Assembly: GCF_022602565.1 (NCBI RefSeq)
Contig: NZ_JALBCV010000004.1
Span: 124,001-188,000 of the forward strand
DNA: 64,000 nucleotides
Origin: Rosenbergiella metrosideri
GTDB taxonomy: Bacteria; Pseudomonadota; Gammaproteobacteria; Enterobacterales; Enterobacteriaceae
Direction of reading: 5' to 3'
In this document: positions 36,864 through 45,619 of the stretch, one piece after another
Numbering within the stretch: position 1 is the first letter of the stretch
Layout: each line of letters begins with the position of its first letter
Program-made: the position numbers and the translations under genes
The notes under the pieces: model-generated
What the model saw: the letters and a program-made list of their open reading frames with translations, nothing else
What the model was told of the DNA's origin: nothing
Databases searched by the model: none

Positions 36864-37544
36864 TCATGCGCGTTTACGTGTTTTAAACCATCCGATGATA
36901 AAGATTAGCAGTGCACACACGCCGCCGGCACAATGCTCATAAAAAGCGAGATCTTTACCTGCCACATAGGGTTGCAGCAGTGGATCAGTCAGTAACATAC
37001 TGCCCGCTATCCAGCCGATTAACGCACCGGCCGCCAGAATAATCACCGGCCAACGATCGAGCAGATGCAGGACTAAGCGACTGCCCGCCACGATAATTGG
37101 AATACTCAACAGTACGCCCACCGCAACGATCACTAAGTGACCCCGCCCTGCCGCGGCTACCGCTAACACGTTATCGAGTGACATGATGATATCGGCGATA
37201 GTGATGGTCAGGGCAGTTTTCCATAGGCTGGATGACGTTTTCCCCTGCTCGTCGCCCTCTTCTTCACCAGAGACCAATTTGTAGCCAATCCACAACAACA
37301 ATAATCCGCCGACTAATTTCAGTCCTGGTAACATTAACAGGTATACAGCGATGACCAATAACACAATCCGTGCCACGATCGCCCCTACTGTACCAATGAC
37401 GATGGCTTTACGGCGTAAGTTGTCCGGTAAGCCACGACACGCCATGGCGATAACGACGGCGTTATCGCCACCTAACAGTAAATCTATTAATAGGATTTGC
37501 GCTAAGATAGCGACCCAATCCCAGTGCTGGAAAATTTCACCCAT
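36864..37544 (-). CDS. TerC-family integral membrane protein
   Basis: A 226-aa membrane protein of the TerC family (PF03741) with seven or so helices. The motif GGDNAVVIAMACRGLP (near residue 26) and ADIIMSLDNVLAVAAAG (near 125) carry the acidic residues thought to bind manganese or tellurite in the family. Relatives such as E. coli Alx or MntP-like exporters relate to Mn and pH homeostasis; here the role is inferred only. GAGGG is before the ATG. I saw no yybP-ykoY riboswitch in the 5' leader. Confidence 0.85.
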   Translation of the reverse strand: MGEIFQHWDWVAILAQILLIDLLLGGDNAVVIAMACRGLPDNLRRKAIVIGTVGAIVARIVLLVIAVYLLMLPGLKLVGGLLLLWIGYKLVSGEEEGDEQGKTSSSLWKTALTITIADIIMSLDNVLAVAAAGRGHLVIVAVGVLLSIPIIVAGSRLVLHLLDRWPVIILAAGALIGWIAGSMLLTDPLLQPYVAGKDLAFYEHCAGGVCALLIFIIGWFKTRKRA

Positions 37545-37748
37545 ATTACCCTCGAAGCCGGCTAAATCTGTCTATAATTAAGTTAGGCTACTGTCTATCA
37601 AACTTTGTTACAAAGTAAAGCCTTAGTTACCTATCATTCCGTAATTCATTACTTATTTCGGCCTAAAACTTTGCATTTTGACTAATTGTGCTATGGTTAC
37701 CAGTAACATTCTAACGTAACAATTGTCGATTGCGACTAAGGATGCCCT

Positions 37749-39155
37749 TTGCAAACTACACAAAACAGTACACCTTCTGCTCACTCCACATGGCTACATC
37801 TAGGCGCGGGAGCTTTCCATCGAGCTCACCAAAGTTGGTATCTCAACGAACTCCATAAACTTGGTGACACCCGCTGGTCACTAGCCCTTGGCAACATTCG
37901 TAACAGCGCGAGCCAAGCCACTCTTGATCAACTAGGTCGCCAGCAAGGCGTCTACACCCTTGAAGTGATTAGCCCAGAGGGTGATATCGATTACCAAACA
38001 ATCACCGCAATAAAGAAAGTCATCCCCTGGGATGCCCACTTATCGCAGCTGATTCAAGTCGGCGCCGATCCTGAAACAAAGCTAATCTCTTTCACCGTGA
38101 CTGAAGGCGGTTATTTCCTGAAAGATGATGGACACCTCGATCTTAACCATCCCGTCATCGTTCAAGAGTTGGCCGACCCCAACCCTATTGCCACGGTATA
38201 CGGTGTTCTGGTTGCCATTTTACGCCAGCGCCTCGCAACGCAAGCGGGTCCCATTACCTTACTTAATTGCGATAACCTCCGTCATAACGGTGACTGCTTA
38301 CGTACCGGACTTAACGAATATATCGCGGCATTAGGGGATAAAGCGTTAGCCGCTTGGTGTGATCAGTCGATCAGTACACCAAACAGTATGGTTGACCGTA
38401 TTACTCCTCAAACTGACGAAGCCCTACTCGATCGCTTGCCAGAGCAAGGTATCTACAACGATCAGGTCCCCGTTGCCTGCGAAGCTTTCTCACAATGGGT
38501 CATTGAAGATGACTTTATCGCGGGTCGTCCTGAGCTAGAGCGAGTGGGTGTCGAATTCGTCGAAGATGTGCTTCCCTTTGAAGAAGCTAAGATCCGTGTG
38601 CTTAATGCAAGTCATAGCGGTATCGCTTGGGCGGGCGCGTTATTGGGCGTGCAGTCCATTGATGAGAGCCTAACACCGCAAGTTCAAGAATGGATCCGTA
38701 ACTATATCGGCCAAGACGTCACCGCAGCACTATCGAAAGGACCGATTAACCTTGATGAGTATTGTAAGACTACGTTACACCGTTTCAGTAATGCCAAGGT
38801 CCGTGATACGAATCAGCGTGTGTCGTCAGACAGTATCGCTAAGCTACAACAATTTATTTTACCAACGCTAAAAACGCGCTACCAACAAGGCGAAGTCCCC
38901 AAGGCAACGCTGGTATTAGTGGCATTATGGTATCTCTTTATGCAACGCCGCGCGGCAGGTACCCTTCCTTTCGAGTACCAAGATCGGGCAATCGATAGCG
39001 TGCCTTTCGAGGCAATTTTTGCTGAAGAAGACAGCCTCAAGGCCTTCGCACAATCCCCTGCCCTGATGGGCAGTTTGGCTGAACATCCGACCTTCACCGA
39101 GGATCTCCGCGAGATCGTGAAGCAGGTTGAAAACACTTTAGCGGAATCTCTCTAA
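37749..39155 (+). CDS. Polyol dehydrogenase (mannitol/D-arabinitol 4-dehydrogenase)
   Basis: A 468-aa long-chain polyol dehydrogenase of the DalD/mannitol-fructose group. The N-terminal NAD-binding part has WLHLGAGAFHRAHQSWYL. The substrate part has the metal-independent signature NCDNLRHNGDCL and the catalytic Lys in EEAKIRVLNASHS near residue 285, followed by YCKTTLHRFSNAKVRD near 345. It resembles Klebsiella D-arabinitol 4-dehydrogenase (about 455 residues). The TTG start at 37749 is preceded by AAGGA, and no in-frame ATG is better. The next gene starts 4 bases after the stop. Confidence 0.85.
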   Translation: MQTTQNSTPSAHSTWLHLGAGAFHRAHQSWYLNELHKLGDTRWSLALGNIRNSASQATLDQLGRQQGVYTLEVISPEGDIDYQTITAIKKVIPWDAHLSQLIQVGADPETKLISFTVTEGGYFLKDDGHLDLNHPVIVQELADPNPIATVYGVLVAILRQRLATQAGPITLLNCDNLRHNGDCLRTGLNEYIAALGDKALAAWCDQSISTPNSMVDRITPQTDEALLDRLPEQGIYNDQVPVACEAFSQWVIEDDFIAGRPELERVGVEFVEDVLPFEEAKIRVLNASHSGIAWAGALLGVQSIDESLTPQVQEWIRNYIGQDVTAALSKGPINLDEYCKTTLHRFSNAKVRDTNQRVSSDSIAKLQQFILPTLKTRYQQGEVPKATLVLVALWYLFMQRRAAGTLPFEYQDRAIDSVPFEAIFAEEDSLKAFAQSPALMGSLAEHPTFTEDLREIVKQVENTLAESL

Positions 39156-39159
39156 CATC

Positions 39160-39636
39160 ATGAAAAATATTCTTATTGTTGTTATTACCATCGCCTTGGC
39201 GCTGCTATCGATAGCTGTTCTGACTCCCTGGCCTTTCTGGCTGGGGACGTTAGCGGCTTGGGTTACCACGGGATCGTTTTGCCTTCAGGTACTGCATATC
39301 GTCAAAAATAAAGAAACCAAAGCCCTCTCGTTAGGTATGTGGTCGGCACTATTCTTCGGCGTTGCCTGCTGGACTGGCTACGGTTTCCGCGTCCACGATA
39401 TTCCTGTAATGATGGCAAACGGTATTACCGCGTTGCTAGCCATTACCGTGATTGGCTTGAAATTATGGTTAGAACGCCCGCGCTTAATTAAGCGAGGTCG
39501 ACGGATCCGTCGAATGCATCGTGTTGTATTAAAGCCACGAATACATAGTCTTCGTCCTCTACAACGAACGCTTAACGCTCGCGCGGCTAAGAAAAGTAAG
39601 AAAAGTAAGTCTTCTACTGAACTTACTGAACAATAA
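39160..39636 (+). CDS. SemiSWEET-like sugar transporter with basic tail
   Basis: A 158-aa protein. Residues 1-20 form an extra hydrophobic segment; residues 25-105 are a single SemiSWEET (PQ-loop) triple-helix bundle, with LGTLAAWVTTGSFCLQVLHI, NKETKALSLGMWSALFFGVACW, and ANGITALLAITVIGLKLW. Such proteins dimerise to carry sugars down a gradient. The last 50 residues are unusual: very basic (RPRLIKRGRRIRRMHR) with a KKSKKSK repeat, and could bind lipid or nucleic acid. It starts 4 bases after the polyol dehydrogenase stop, so both are probably co-expressed. Confidence 0.75.
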   Translation: MKNILIVVITIALALLSIAVLTPWPFWLGTLAAWVTTGSFCLQVLHIVKNKETKALSLGMWSALFFGVACWTGYGFRVHDIPVMMANGITALLAITVIGLKLWLERPRLIKRGRRIRRMHRVVLKPRIHSLRPLQRTLNARAAKKSKKSKSSTELTEQ

Positions 39637-39699
39637 GGTGCCTTCCTTATTAGAAATTTGCTTTTGGTCACGCTCCCACTTTAACAGGGAAGGTAAATT

Positions 39700-40452
39700 A
39701 TGCTTATTGATAAAAAGTCTGGCCGTACCGGTAACGAAGACCGCCAGCTTGCTGTTGCGTTAGCGGGGTGTGCTGGGATGCTCAATGTATTGGCATTGGG
39801 CGCTTTCGGTCTGTTCCCTTCCAATATGACCGGTAACGCGACGCAACTTTCTCAGGAATTATTGCAGTGGGACAAGCTGGAGATGATCCCGCTGATCCTG
39901 TTACTGACATGTTTTCTCTCTGGCGCATTTATCTCACGCGTTGCCGTGTCATTTGCGAAGAAAGTGAATCTACGCACCATCTATGCACATATCCTGTTAG
40001 TTGAAGGGATACTGTTGATTGCTCCGGTGGTCGTGGGCTTCTGGTATCCTCAAGACCTACAGCATGGCTACTATCTCTTTGGACTCAGCTTCCTACTCGG
40101 TGTGCATAACGCGACGTCTACCCAGCTGTCGCAAGGTAAAGTGCGTACCACCCACGTGACAGGAACCTTAACCGATGCTGGCATCGTATTAGCGAATCTA
40201 TTATTTCAACCGATCATGCGCCACCCTCCGGCACAAATGAAGCAATTCCGCTATCTGCTCAGCGTCTATGTGACCTCATTTATTTCTTTCTTTATTGGGG
40301 GATTGATCGGTATTTTAGGTTACGAGTGGTTTGGGATGAACGCCTTTATCCTGGCTGGTTCAATCTTAGTTGCCGTCTCTTTGCTCACCTTGATCCGTGT
40401 ACTGTGCCGCAAACGCACCAAAGCATTTCAAGGATGCTCTGTAGAACGTTAA
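39700..40452 (+). CDS. DUF1275 (YoaK-like) membrane protein
   Basis: A 250-aa six-helix DUF1275 protein. The family motif VRTTHVTGTLTDAGIVLANL is near residue 148, after SNMTGNATQLSQ near 42. The function is unknown; relatives are putative transporters. GGGAAGG lies before the ATG. It follows the SemiSWEET gene by 63 bases in the same direction and may belong to the same transcript. Confidence 0.82.
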   Translation: MLIDKKSGRTGNEDRQLAVALAGCAGMLNVLALGAFGLFPSNMTGNATQLSQELLQWDKLEMIPLILLLTCFLSGAFISRVAVSFAKKVNLRTIYAHILLVEGILLIAPVVVGFWYPQDLQHGYYLFGLSFLLGVHNATSTQLSQGKVRTTHVTGTLTDAGIVLANLLFQPIMRHPPAQMKQFRYLLSVYVTSFISFFIGGLIGILGYEWFGMNAFILAGSILVAVSLLTLIRVLCRKRTKAFQGCSVER

Positions 40453-40494
40453 GCCGAAATTCCCCTTTCTCTGCTGCCCGCTATATATTAATAT

Positions 40495-40510
40495 GTGTTC
40501 ATATGTTCAC
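40495..40510. promoter_or_regulatory. Candidate SmtB-type operator upstream of zitB
   Basis: The 16 bases GTGTTCATATGTTCAC form an imperfect palindrome with outer GTG/CAC and inner CATATG, and resemble the ATATGTTCA half-site of SmtB/ZiaR-class zinc sensors. It ends 24 bases before the zitB ATG, on the likely promoter. The SmtB-type gene at 41532 is the obvious candidate to bind. Unproven. Confidence 0.45.
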
Positions 40511-40533
40511 TTATAAACCATAGCGAGGCAGCA

Positions 40534-41535
40534 ATGTCATCCCACTCTCACCACCCTGGTCACGATCATCAACATGATCACGATCACTCTCATGTTCCCA
40601 AAGTGAATCAAGCCAACCAAAAGAAAGTGCTACTCTCTTTTGTGCTGATTTTTACCTTTATGATTGTCGAGTTTGTGGGGGGAGTCTACGCCGGGTCCCT
40701 CGCCCTGATGGCTGATGCGGGCCATATGTTGACCGATGCCTTCGCGCTTGCACTCGCCCGGGCGGCTTTTTATTTCGGACAGCGCCAACCTAATAATCGC
40801 CTCACCTTCGGCTATATCCGCTTCGAAGTCTTGGCGAGTTTATTTAACGCCATGACACTGTTTCTCATAGCCATCTTTATTATTTATGAAGCGTGGCAAC
40901 GCCTCACTGCACCAGCCACTGTGATGCCTTGGCCAATGTTTATCGTCGCCTGCGCCGGACTGATTATCAATCTGGTGGTGCTATGGATCATGACGCGCGG
41001 CGAAACCGAAAACGTCAATATTAAAGGTGTTATCTTGCACGTGATGGGCGATCTGCTGGGGTCGTTTGCGGCAATCGTTGCGGCAATCGTAATTGGCCTG
41101 ACGGGTTGGGCGCCGATTGACCCGATACTATCAGTACTGGTGGCGGTATTGATTCTGCGTGGGGCATGGAAACTGATACGAAAAACATCACATATCCTGC
41201 TAGAGGGTGCCCCTGATGACGCCGCGCCAAGCTTAATTAGCGCCCATTTATTGGAGCATGTCCCCGGACTCAGTGAGGTCTCACATATCCACGTCTGGCA
41301 AATAAGTACCGGTTATACACTGGCCACCTTGCATATTCGGGCGGCGGAGGATGCTCAGGCGAAACAGGTTGTGCGTGCGGTGGAAACCGCCTTACAGGAA
41401 AAATTCGCTATTGGGCACAGTACTATTGCGATTGATTGGGCGGACGAGCCTTCGTCACCGCAATGTTTATTGAGTGAGGCAAGCCATCATCACGACTGCG
41501 GCGAAACGCCTCATTCCCCTACTCACTCACATTAA
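40534..41535 (+). CDS. zitB: Zinc exporter ZitB (CDF family)
   Basis: A 333-aa cation diffusion facilitator. A His-rich head (HSHHPGHDHQHDHDHSH) precedes six helices. The two-metal site pairs are seen: AGSLALMADAGHMLTDAFA (HxxxD, helix 2) and VILHVMGDLLGSFAA (HxxxD, helix 5). The cytoplasmic domain with VSHIHVWQISTGY follows, and a His-rich tail (SHHHDCGETPHSPTHSH) ends it. It exports zinc, possibly other divalent ions. The ATG at 40534 follows GAGG; earlier codons in frame are non-conserved. Its stop overlaps that of the convergent SmtB-type gene. Confidence 0.9.
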   Translation: MSSHSHHPGHDHQHDHDHSHVPKVNQANQKKVLLSFVLIFTFMIVEFVGGVYAGSLALMADAGHMLTDAFALALARAAFYFGQRQPNNRLTFGYIRFEVLASLFNAMTLFLIAIFIIYEAWQRLTAPATVMPWPMFIVACAGLIINLVVLWIMTRGETENVNIKGVILHVMGDLLGSFAAIVAAIVIGLTGWAPIDPILSVLVAVLILRGAWKLIRKTSHILLEGAPDDAAPSLISAHLLEHVPGLSEVSHIHVWQISTGYTLATLHIRAAEDAQAKQVVRAVETALQEKFAIGHSTIAIDWADEPSSPQCLLSEASHHHDCGETPHSPTHSH

Positions 41536-41885
41536 TCTTGCACAGGCTCTTCCGTTAGGTGGATGGCCATATCGCGCAGTACATGGCTTACATGATTGTC
41601 AGCGACCCGGTAGTAGATATGGCGAGCACTTCGCTCGCCAATCACCAGCCGAGCAGCTTTTAATAGTCGCAGATGATGGCTCACCAAAGATTGGGAAAGC
41701 TGCAACGCCTCGGCAATATCGTTTACCGCAGCTGGTTGCGTCAGGCACTGAAGCAAAATACGTAAACGCGAAGGATCACCTAATAGTTTAAAGGTGTCTG
41801 CCAGCCGCGCAATATCTTGGCTACTGAGTACGGGTAACGGTGGGTGCTCTGTAGTGTGCGGTTCACTACATGGATCAGTACGCAT
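41532..41885 (-). CDS. SmtB/ArsR-type metal sensor, zinc-like alpha5 site
   Basis: A 117-aa ArsR/SmtB repressor. The winged helix region is LADTFKLLGDPSRLRILLQCL and LSQSLVSHHLRLLKAARLVIGERSARHIYYR. The C-terminal helix reads DNHVSHVLRDMAIHLTEE, giving Asp, His+2, His+11 and Glu+3, the ligand spacing of the zinc site in SmtB and CzrA alpha5. The alpha3N site lacks its key Cys (ELCVC is replaced by PAAVND), so a zinc/cobalt sensor is favoured over cadmium/lead. The start at 41885 follows AGGGAA; 26 further codons in frame are possible. It is convergent with zitB, sharing the TTAA of both stops, and divergent from copA. Confidence 0.85.
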   Translation of the reverse strand: MRTDPCSEPHTTEHPPLPVLSSQDIARLADTFKLLGDPSRLRILLQCLTQPAAVNDIAEALQLSQSLVSHHLRLLKAARLVIGERSARHIYYRVADNHVSHVLRDMAIHLTEEPVQD

Positions 41886-41963
41886 AGTCTGTTCCCTAAC
41901 AGGGGCTCTCTTCATACCCAATATTACAGCGTAGATACTAAAGTGCGTCCAGCTTTTCCTCAC

Positions 41964-41994
41964 TTGACCTTTCCCTTGCAGGAAGCTGTAGGCT
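41964..41994 (+). promoter_or_regulatory. CueR-type promoter of copA
   Basis: -35 TTGACC (41964-41969) and -10 TAGGCT (41989-41994) are spaced by 19 bases, which is long for sigma70 but typical of MerR-family promoters. In the spacer, CCTTTCCCTTGCAGGAAG is a near-match to the E. coli copA/CueR operator (CCTTCC ... GGAAGG). Copper activation by CueR (gene not in this window) is expected. Confidence 0.8.
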
Positions 41995-42022
41995 AGGCTT
42001 AATTGAACAGGAGGAGTTCATT

Positions 42023-44296
42023 ATGTCTAGCCAATCATCCACGTCTCGCCACACCAAACCTCCCCTACAACTGACGGTTGAGGGAATGTCTTGTGCAAGT
42101 TGCGTCGGACGCGTAGAGCGTGTGTTAGCCGCTCAACCCGGCGTTGAGCAAGCCAGCGTTAACTTAGCGACCGAACGCGCGACCATTATCGGAGGGGTTG
42201 ATGGGGAAAGCTTAGTACAAGCCATTACCGCCGCCGGCTATCCCGCAAAAATCTTTGTCGATGCCGCCGAGACCCGAGCCTTACAACAACAAAAAAAGCA
42301 GCACCATATCAAGGCATTACAACGTAACGTATTCATTGCTATCGTGCTTACGCTGCCTATCTTTGCCGTAGAGATGGCGATGCACCTGAGCTACACGCTC
42401 CAAATCTGGGTGGATCATTACCTCCCTGTACCCGCACGTTGGGTTGCAGAGGCAATACTCTCCACCTTAGTACTGCTTGGCCCTGGCCGACAGTTCTACC
42501 GTCTAGGCTTGCCAGCCTTATGGCATCGTTCGCCTGATATGAATGTCTTAGTGGCGATAGGAACGCTTGCGGCATGGGGCTATTCGCTCTTTGCGACGTT
42601 TGCCCCGCAATGGCTCCCGGCACAAAGCGTTCACGTTTATTATGAAGCGGCCGCGATGATCGTCTGCTTAGTGCTTATTGGCCGCTTGCTTGAGGCTCGT
42701 GCAAAAGGCAAAACGTCACAAGCGATGCAGCGATTACTGCAACTGCAACCTAATGTTGCCCATCGCTGGTACAATGAACAAAGCGAAGAGGTGGCTACCG
42801 AGAGTCTGGTGCTGGGGGATATCGTTGAAGTCAGACCGGGAGAGAAGATCCCCATTGATGGCGAAGTCGTCACCGGGGAGAGCCACGTAGAGGAATCAAT
42901 GGTGACTGGTGAACCGCTCGCCGTGCGTAAAGGTCTCGGTGACACCTTGACGGGTGGCACCCTAAATCAACAAGGCTATTTACGCTTCAAGGTTACCGCG
43001 ACGGGAGAGCAAACCGTCTTGGCACAGATCGTTCAGGCCGTCGAGCAAGCTCAAGCCGCGAAACTGCCCATCCAAGGCGTCGTTGATAAAGTTACTCTTT
43101 GGTTTGTACCGGTCGTCTTCGTGGCTGCACTGTTAACGCTGATTGGCTGGCTCTATTTTGCGCCACAAGGGGGGATTAGTCTTGCCATTGTGAACGCCGT
43201 CGCCGTACTGATTATTGCCTGCCCCTGTGCCATGGGCTTAGCGACCCCAACCTCCATCATGGTTGCCACCGGCCGCGCCGCAGAAAAAGGGATCTTATTC
43301 CGCCAAGGCAGGGCCTTGCAGCAGCTTCGTGAAACGACGCTGATCGCTTTCGATAAGACAGGGACCTTAACCGAAGGACAGCCAGCTCTCACCGATATCC
43401 AACCGGCTGATGGTTACCGCACAGAACAGCTACTGGCCTATGCCGCCGCGGTTGAGCGTTACTCTGAACACCCACTGGCCAGTGCAGTGGTGAAGGCCGC
43501 AGAGGCCCAGCAGCTTGAACGACTGTCGGCAACAGATTTCACCAGCCATAGCGGAATGGGGGTGAGTGCTTGGGTACAGGGTAAGCGGGTCGATATTGGT
43601 GCTCAACGTTATCTACAAAGCCTGTCTATCGTCTCCAGCGATCTCGACGCACTGGCGACCGATTACGCAGAGCAAGGGAAGAGTCCGTTTTATATTGCCA
43701 TTGGCCAGCAACTAGCAGGAATAATTGCCGTGGCCGACCCGATTAAAGCGGTTAGCCGGACGGTAGTCAGTCAGCTGCAGGCTCAAGGGATCACCGTGGC
43801 GATGGTCACCGGCGATAACCGTCTTACTGCGCAAGCAGTGGCGAAACAGCTCGGTATCAGCGAAGTGGTTGCCGAGGTCAAACCCCAAGGGAAGGTCGAG
43901 GCGATTCAAAATTGGCAGCAACGCTTTACCGGTGTCAGTTTTGTGGGTGACGGGATTAACGATGCGCCAGCGTTAGCGGCAGCTGAAGTGGGTATTGCGT
44001 TGGGAAGCGGGACGGATATCGCGATGGAGTCCGCCGATGTAGTGTTGATGTCCGACTCACTGACCAATGTGCTGAACGCACGACATGTTTCGCAAGTCAC
44101 GATGACCAATATTCATCAGAATCTATTTTGGGCCTTTATTTATAACTTAATCTTGATACCAGTCGCTGCCGGTGCGCTCTATCCCGCTTTTGGGATCCAG
44201 CTTTCCCCCATTCTCGCCGCGGGAGCCATGGCGCTATCCAGCGTCTTTGTCTTGGGGAATGCCTTACGCTTAAAACGGACTGCGTTTATTCATTAA
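42023..44296 (+). CDS. copA: Cu(I)-exporting P-type ATPase
   Basis: A 757-aa copper ATPase. Residues 15-80 are one heavy-metal-binding domain with GMSCASC (24-27 metal Cys); E. coli CopA has two. Eight helices include the CPC at 400-402 ([13 protein letters not shown]). The phosphorylated Asp is in DKTGTLTEG near residue 443, and TGDN and [10 protein letters not shown] follow. The TM7/TM8 residues YN (IYNLILIP) and MALSS are the copper-type (P1B-1) signature, so this is for copper although zinc genes lie beside it. A CueR-like promoter is upstream. A slippery heptamer lies at codons 90-92 (see the separate entry). Confidence 0.93.
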   Translation: MSSQSSTSRHTKPPLQLTVEGMSCASCVGRVERVLAAQPGVEQASVNLATERATIIGGVDGESLVQAITAAGYPAKIFVDAAETRALQQQKKQHHIKALQRNVFIAIVLTLPIFAVEMAMHLSYTLQIWVDHYLPVPARWVAEAILSTLVLLGPGRQFYRLGLPALWHRSPDMNVLVAIGTLAAWGYSLFATFAPQWLPAQSVHVYYEAAAMIVCLVLIGRLLEARAKGKTSQAMQRLLQLQPNVAHRWYNEQSEEVATESLVLGDIVEVRPGEKIPIDGEVVTGESHVEESMVTGEPLAVRKGLGDTLTGGTLNQQGYLRFKVTATGEQTVLAQIVQAVEQAQAAKLPIQGVVDKVTLWFVPVVFVAALLTLIGWLYFAPQGGISLAIVNAVAVLIIACPCAMGLATPTSIMVATGRAAEKGILFRQGRALQQLRETTLIAFDKTGTLTEGQPALTDIQPADGYRTEQLLAYAAAVERYSEHPLASAVVKAAEAQQLERLSATDFTSHSGMGVSAWVQGKRVDIGAQRYLQSLSIVSSDLDALATDYAEQGKSPFYIAIGQQLAGIIAVADPIKAVSRTVVSQLQAQGITVAMVTGDNRLTAQAVAKQLGISEVVAEVKPQGKVEAIQNWQQRFTGVSFVGDGINDAPALAAAEVGIALGSGTDIAMESADVVLMSDSLTNVLNARHVSQVTMTNIHQNLFWAFIYNLILIPVAAGALYPAFGIQLSPILAAGAMALSSVFVLGNALRLKRTAFIH
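42292..42298 (+). other. Possible programmed -1 frameshift site in copA
   Basis: The in-phase heptamer A AAA AAG (codons Q90-K91-K92, in a run of seven A) is the classic -1 slip site used in dnaX. It lies just after the metal-binding domain. Slipping would add nine codons (AAPYQGITT) and reach TAA at 42325-42327, producing a 101-aa CASC-bearing copper chaperone. E. coli copA is known to make a chaperone, CopA(Z), by a -1 frameshift at a similar place with a different heptamer. I see no obvious pseudoknot, and only a weak upstream Shine-Dalgarno-like stimulator. Confidence 0.5.
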
Positions 44297-44298
44297 CG

Positions 44299-44332
44299 AA
44301 AAAAGCCCTGAAACCTAAAACGGTTCAGGGCT
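44299..44332 (-). terminator. Terminator of the yihS-like gene
   Basis: An imperfect stem (GCCCTGAACC on one arm, GGTTTCAGGGC on the other, one-base bulge) runs, on the minus strand, into TTTTTTCG. It ends the SDR-isomerase transcript and may also serve copA from the other side. Confidence 0.8.
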
Positions 44333-44338
44333 TGAGGC

Positions 44339-45592
44339 TTAGCGTAGATGATGCCCCTGTTTGATGGATAATCCAATCATGGGGGTTAGGGGGAGGCGAG
44401 AGATTTGAGTGAGTTGCCAAGCATGATATAGGTCAGGTTTACCTGACCATATTTCAGTGGAGCGATGCTGCTGCTGATCCAACTCCTGCCACCAGCTGCC
44501 ATAATGTGTATCGACCATATAGCAGCCGATATAGTCCCATAAGCGCCGATACCACTCTTCGTAAACCTGTTCTCCCGTACGCTTAAGCAGACTTGCCGCA
44601 GTGCCACAGCTTTCTGCTAACGTCCAGTGAACACGACTATGGGCGACCGGTTTCCCCTCCCAGTCATGGGTATAGACGATACCGGGTGTTCCATCAACAT
44701 GCCAGCCATGGCTAGTGCCAGCGTGAAACAAACCCTTAGCATCAGTAAGCAACCACGTTGGAACCGGTTCCCCTGCGGCTTGCAATGCGGCCTCTAGATG
44801 CAACAGAAGTCTCGCCCATTCACATGCATGGCCTGGCGTTATACCATAAGGATGGAAGCTGTCTGTGGGTTTATCCTTATTATAGTCGTGCCACTCTTGC
44901 CAATTTTCGTGGAAGTGTTCAGCTAAGAAATAATGATTGGCCGGAGCATGTTGGTGAATCACCTTATCGACAATCGCTAGCGCACGCTCACGCCAGAGGG
45001 AGTTTCCGGTAAAGTCTGCCAACTGCAGGAACAGTTCAGTACAGTGCATATTGCTGTTACCACCACGGTAGGCTTCGCGATCTTGCCAATCTCGGGTGTA
45101 ACTTTCACATAGAGCCCCTTCGTCTGCCATCCAGAAATGGGTTTCTAATGTTTTGACCGCTTGCTGATAGAGCTCATCGGCCCGCGGAATACCCGCGAGA
45201 CTGGCGCTACATCCGGCCAACGTCACGAAGACATGTATATAAGAGGCTTTACGTTCATCTGCAACCCTTTCAGGTAGGGTACTTAGCCAGCCACCGTACT
45301 GAGTATCTTTCAACACACCGAGTAACGAGTCCACCCCCCATTGCGCCAATTCAGCCGCCCCTGGCTCACCTTGCAGTGATGCCAAGGCGAAGCAGTGGGT
45401 CATGCGGGCGGTTTGCATGGTGTCCGGTTGACTCTCTTTCGCCTGATAGCCTTTATCGTCGAGGGCAGTGAAACCGCCGCGTTCGCATCTGGCGCGCTTA
45501 TAAAATGCCAGTAATTGTCGACCTTGATCTTCTAACCAGTGGTGATGATATTCCTGGCTTAGCCAACTTTGACTAAATTGCGCAAATAACAT
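44339..45592 (-). CDS. AGE-family aldose-ketose isomerase (YihS-like)
   Basis: A 417-aa (alpha/alpha)6-barrel isomerase of the N-acylglucosamine 2-epimerase family. Family His and Arg residues sit in TARMTHCFALASLQG, GGNSNMHCTELFLQLADFTG, ITPGHACEWARLLL (near residue 250) and the C-terminal WSGKPDLYHAWQ. The length equals that of E. coli YihS (aldoketose isomerase acting on sulphoquinovose and mannose). No other sulphoglycolysis gene lies nearby, so mannose/fructose-type isomerisation is as likely. It starts 27 bases after the SDR stop, so the two form an operon. Confidence 0.82.
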   Translation of the reverse strand: MLFAQFSQSWLSQEYHHHWLEDQGRQLLAFYKRARCERGGFTALDDKGYQAKESQPDTMQTARMTHCFALASLQGEPGAAELAQWGVDSLLGVLKDTQYGGWLSTLPERVADERKASYIHVFVTLAGCSASLAGIPRADELYQQAVKTLETHFWMADEGALCESYTRDWQDREAYRGGNSNMHCTELFLQLADFTGNSLWRERALAIVDKVIHQHAPANHYFLAEHFHENWQEWHDYNKDKPTDSFHPYGITPGHACEWARLLLHLEAALQAAGEPVPTWLLTDAKGLFHAGTSHGWHVDGTPGIVYTHDWEGKPVAHSRVHWTLAESCGTAASLLKRTGEQVYEEWYRRLWDYIGCYMVDTHYGSWWQELDQQQHRSTEIWSGKPDLYHAWQLTQISRLPLTPMIGLSIKQGHHLR

Positions 45593-45619
45593 TACAACAC
45601 CTCATAAAGAACTTAAAAA

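Noticed and set aside
37545-37748. yybP-ykoY manganese riboswitch before terC
   Set aside because: No conserved yybP-ykoY core could be found in this leader.
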